From positions 1-64,000 of the forward strand of contig JABACO010000047.1 of the NCBI GenBank assembly GCA_013339895.1: DNA of 64,000 nucleotides, given 5' to 3'. Every line of letters begins with the position of its first letter. Within the stretch, counting starts at the first letter, position 1. Origin of the DNA: Ephydatia muelleri. Lineage: Eukaryota; Porifera; Demospongiae; Spongillida; Spongillidae. Of this stretch, positions 61,519 through 64,000 are shown in pieces. The position numbers and the translations under genes are program-made. The notes under the pieces are model-generated. The model saw nothing but the letters and a program-made list of their open reading frames with translations. It was not told the origin of the DNA and searched no databases.

Positions 61519-63476
61519 GATACACATGTAGGAAACACAAACCTTCAACAATTCAATACCTGCTTAGTAAATCTAATACTTTTAATATTTATCACGCCAA
61601 TACATGCCCTCAGGTTATACTACACATCTCGCACTCAAATTGATACTTAAGTCAACTCTAGGTGTTAAACTCATAATGGTTAATGGACACTGCTAGTTAC
61701 GTACAGGGTACAATGCAACTTGTCAAAGCCCCAAAGTGACTGAACTATACATGTAGTTGATTATGGTAACAGCAAGCCCTAGAAAGCCCTGGGTATCATT
61801 TCAGGGTATAACTAGCTGTATTACCATTTCGTAGCCTAATCCATGGACCAAAACATAACTCTTGGCTCTGGCTTGATATGGCAGGCTGTGGTTAGTGTCC
61901 TGCATTTAGGGGTTTACCCGACAATATCATTGTTAACCCCGAATAAATTTTTGGTCTACCTTAGCCTTCATTTACTACCAAATAACGATGAGGGGAAAAT
62001 TTACAGTGAACATTTACCTGCCTTTGCCTAAAAGAAGTACTGAATTTCATAAGAAACGTATGCATATGTGTGAAGTTATATTAGTGAAAACGTACCCCCT
62101 TCTTAAAAGACATACTGCATGTGTTCATGTACTTTGTTTGTGTGTAATACAACGATCATTCACCTGACGACCTTGAGAACGATTGATATTCTTAACACAA
62201 CTAGTTCTGCTACAGATATGACCCAAAGGCTAGGCGACTATGTCACATGCAACTCAATGAATTCATGCAATTCTATTTTCAGTAAAACATGAGATTACTG
62301 ATATTTCCTAACGTTGCGCTCAACATGCTGCCTAGCGTATTGTCGAATTTACTCTGTAGACCAATTTTAGTGTTTTTAACATTGTTTTGTCATTGGCTAG
62401 AAGTTAATTACATTCGTTGGAAATCAAAGTTAAGCACCCTGCAACATCTACATATCTACATACACTGCAATGTCAATCTTACATGCTACAGTATGCTTTT
62501 TTGTTTAATAATAAAGAGCATCGCAAATAAGTCCACACCCAATTAAAAAAATTTAAGGCTTATATTTAAACGAATTAAAATGTACACAAAAGCATTCACC
62601 CCAGTTACAGAGATATTCAAGGTTAGTGGAATAAAGTTGTAATGTACAAGTACTATACATAAATAAATTATGTAGTTGGCGACACATACCTCAAAGGTAC
62701 CAAAGTCAACCTGGCCAGGCCTGTCAATAAATCCTTGAGAAGTCGAGGCTGACAGCAGAAGGTTGAAAGTGAAAGTAGCACAGAAGGAACAGAACAACTG
62801 GAAGGAAAGTCGCATGATAACCGATCTGAAGTGCACATGCATTATATGATGCATACATAATGTATGTTCACCTGTACTTGTTTACCCATGTACATGTACA
62901 TACACTCTGGCAATAGCCCTCTCAAATGAATACACACATGCACCACCTTTCCCTTCTTGTTAAACTATCCGCTTATCAGTATCAGGGCAATACCCACACT
63001 GCTCATTATCACCACGTCCTTCAGCAGCGGCACCAGACACAAACATGTATACATAATACGCATGCACACACACAACCACACACACTCAAAAAACTACGCA
63101 CCCGTTCACACCACCTTGTACAGTGAGAGGCTTGTGTATTATTAATGCTAAACTCTATTTTAACTACCAGTAATTAATATGAAGCAGTACATACCCGGTT
63201 ACAACACTAACTAAATCAACATGCTAACTAATTTAACATTCTCAGCCAGAACCACTGTCCTCCCTCCCCACCCTCCTCTCCCCTCCCCACCCTCCTCTCC
63301 CCTCCCCACCCTCCTCTCCCCTCCCCTCCCTCCTCTCCCCTCCCCTCCCTCACATCTGTCAGTTACAAAATTGACAAATATTGTACACACCGTCCTCCAC
63401 GTCAGTCCCTGGTTCCAGAATGAGGACCCTTCCTCCAGGCTGAAGAGTGTACCTCCAATTGGAGCACCAAAGGCAG
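52589..63476 (-). CDS. CLCN6: ClC-6-type endosomal chloride/proton exchanger, 5' partial
   Basis: Thirteen intact minus-strand exons: 63391-63476, 62690-62797, 61219-61379, 60493-60595, 60117-60191, 59770-59923, 59468-59618, 57962-58142, 56437-56543, 55603-56020, 54562-54669, 54166-54291, 52589-52699 (about 629 residues to the stop). The N-terminal exons lie beyond the right edge. It begins [20 protein letters not shown], containing the proton-pathway glutamate region, then [20 protein letters not shown]. Helix N reads [38 protein letters not shown] and [16 protein letters not shown] follow. Two CBS domains end the protein (AEDIMSKDI..; [23 protein letters not shown]) with [17 protein letters not shown]. 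Similarity is closest to ClC-6 ([25 protein letters not shown]). Late-endosome location is inferred from family. Introns hold MITEs, palindromes and minisatellites. Confidence 0.94.
53165..53556. repeat. 33-bp minisatellite, about 12 copies
   Basis: Almost identical copies of GTCACATGTATTATCTCAGG+GCCTCCAGGGGTG in the intron before the last CLCN6 exon. The 33-bp unit keeps frames open on both strands; one copy differs (ATATATT). Confidence 0.96.
54974..55507. mobile_element. 534-bp hAT-like MITE
   Basis: Terminal inverted repeats CAGGGGCGGCTCGGAAC at both ends, then long imperfect inverted arms (CAGTGGACTTTTGACATCAT / ATGATGTCAAAAGTCCACTG). It is inserted in a TACATA-rich tract, which hides the exact target duplication. 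No ORF of note. CLCN6 intron. Confidence 0.88.
56023..56076. repeat. CA microsatellite
   Basis: (CA)n begins at the acceptor of the large CBS exon of CLCN6, so on the transcript it is a GT-rich 3' intron end. Confidence 0.9.
56625..57870. repeat. 25-bp minisatellite, about 49 copies
   Basis: The unit CCCTCCCACCTACACATGCA+CACAT, with a recurring shorter CTCATCCCTCCCATCTA variant giving higher-order structure. CLCN6 intron; long frames through it are artefacts. Confidence 0.96.
58340..58554. repeat. 215-bp near-perfect palindrome
   Basis: Arms of about 105 bases (CACAACATTGATACATGTGT... and its complement) meet at GTTGATTGGGATCAAC near 58447, with only a few mismatches. Non-coding; CLCN6 intron. 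Confidence 0.92.
58557..58678. repeat. 122-bp palindrome
   Basis: Inverted arms of 61 bases, nearly perfect, centred on AGTACT at 58615-58620. It starts 2 bases after the preceding palindrome. Non-coding; CLCN6 intron. Confidence 0.93.
59626..59728. repeat. GA-rich simple repeat
   Basis: GGGA and GAGA repeats just upstream, in transcript sense, of the CLCN6 exon at 59468-59618; on the transcript this is a CT-rich tract before the acceptor. Confidence 0.85.
60839..61083. mobile_element. 245-bp TIR MITE, copy 2
   Basis: Same family as 50021-50270, with terminal repeats TGGGATAGTGTCCAGCAAAA / TGGGACAGTGTCTAGCAAAA. It is flanked by TA on both sides, a possible TA target duplication. It sits in a different CLCN6 intron from copy 1, so the two insertions are independent. 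Confidence 0.88.
61441..61516. repeat. CA microsatellite
   Basis: (CA)38 in a CLCN6 intron. Confidence 0.95.
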
Positions 63477-64000
63477 CTATTTGGATCAAAGGGGCAACAA
63501 GAGGGTGAGCATTAATAAGCACTCGTGTTACTGTGTGCCCCAAAAGGGTGGGGCAGCATTAAGCAAGCATAAGTACATGTGCATTGCAATATGACTGTCA
63601 AGTTACATGGTCCACGCAATAATAATTTTTTAATTGACCTGTGATATTGAAGTTTTATCAAGTGCTGTCAATGTTGTAATGATTTTTTTTAACTGGTTAG
63701 TTATTTAGATTTCTATATTTGGACTTCATAAAATATCTTTTTCTAATAATCAGTTTCTATATTTATGGGACGAGATATCATTTAGAAGTTTTGCTTTAGG
63801 GCTAACACTTAAAAAATGCGTAAATTGAGAACAAAAAAATGTGGAAAGTTGTTATGGAATTGCTTCAAATCCCATGGAAACAACAACACCAACAATCAAT
63901 GTGGTAACAAAATATTGAGAATGTAAATCATTAAACACAAACATGTAAACCTCTAAACTAAACAGTGAAACTTTACAGATAACAAAGTGCAGGACCATGA
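63477..64000. other. CLCN6 upstream intron, nothing recognised
   Basis: AT-rich sequence with no exon matching the upstream ClC helices; the next CLCN6 exon must lie beyond the window. Confidence 0.55.

Noticed and set aside
52589-63476. Assignment of the ClC genes to ClC-7 instead of ClC-6
   Set aside because: Motifs such as [21 protein letters not shown] and VGIITRH match ClC-6 better; ClC-7 remains a weaker alternative.

Overview
This 64 kb window is nuclear genomic DNA of an animal. It has many spliced genes, mostly with short GT-AG introns of about 50-100 bases, compact head-to-head gene pairs, CA/GT microsatellites, very many minisatellites and several DNA-transposon families. The gene set (a cilium dynein-assembly factor, a DREAM subunit, RAD52, WDR82) is metazoan, and the compactness plus large minisatellites and foldback MITEs suggests a marine early-branching invertebrate such as a demosponge. 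The species cannot be fixed from the sequence alone.

The left half (1-31 kb) is gene dense. Reading rightwards: ACAT1 (minus, 3' end off the left edge), ZMYND10 (plus), a PQQ-type beta-propeller secreted protein (plus), MTCH2 (plus), a 2.9 kb minisatellite-rich gap, LIN37 (minus), RAD52 (plus), a small orphan ORF (plus), a nine-finger C2H2 zinc-finger gene (minus), WDR82 (plus), an HSD17B12-like 3-ketoacyl-CoA reductase (minus), METTL18 (plus) and a NOL8-like gene (minus). Three head-to-head pairs (ACAT1/ZMYND10, LIN37/RAD52, HSD17B12/METTL18) have start codons only about 70-115 bases apart and probably share promoters.

The right half (31-64 kb) is repeat rich. It holds a dead non-LTR retrotransposon, several foldback or TIR elements, and two inverted, convergent copies of a ClC-6-type chloride/proton exchanger gene. 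The minus copy (52.6-63.5 kb, 5' end off the right edge) is intact over 13 exons. The plus copy (34.5-52.2 kb) is a decaying pseudogene: a hAT transposon with a perfect 8-bp target duplication sits inside one coding exon, a second insertion of about 395 bp splits another, and there is an 8-bp duplication, several 1-base frameshifts and a CGA-to-TGA stop. A roughly 4.9 kb array of a 41-bp unit (about 120 copies) fills one of its introns.

No operon-like prokaryotic structure, CRISPR array, rRNA or tRNA was recognised. Exon models were made by eye from conserved protein motifs and splice-phase agreement; most close perfectly in frame. ACAT1 and the PQQ gene contain 1-base indels in or near homopolymers that could be assembly errors.
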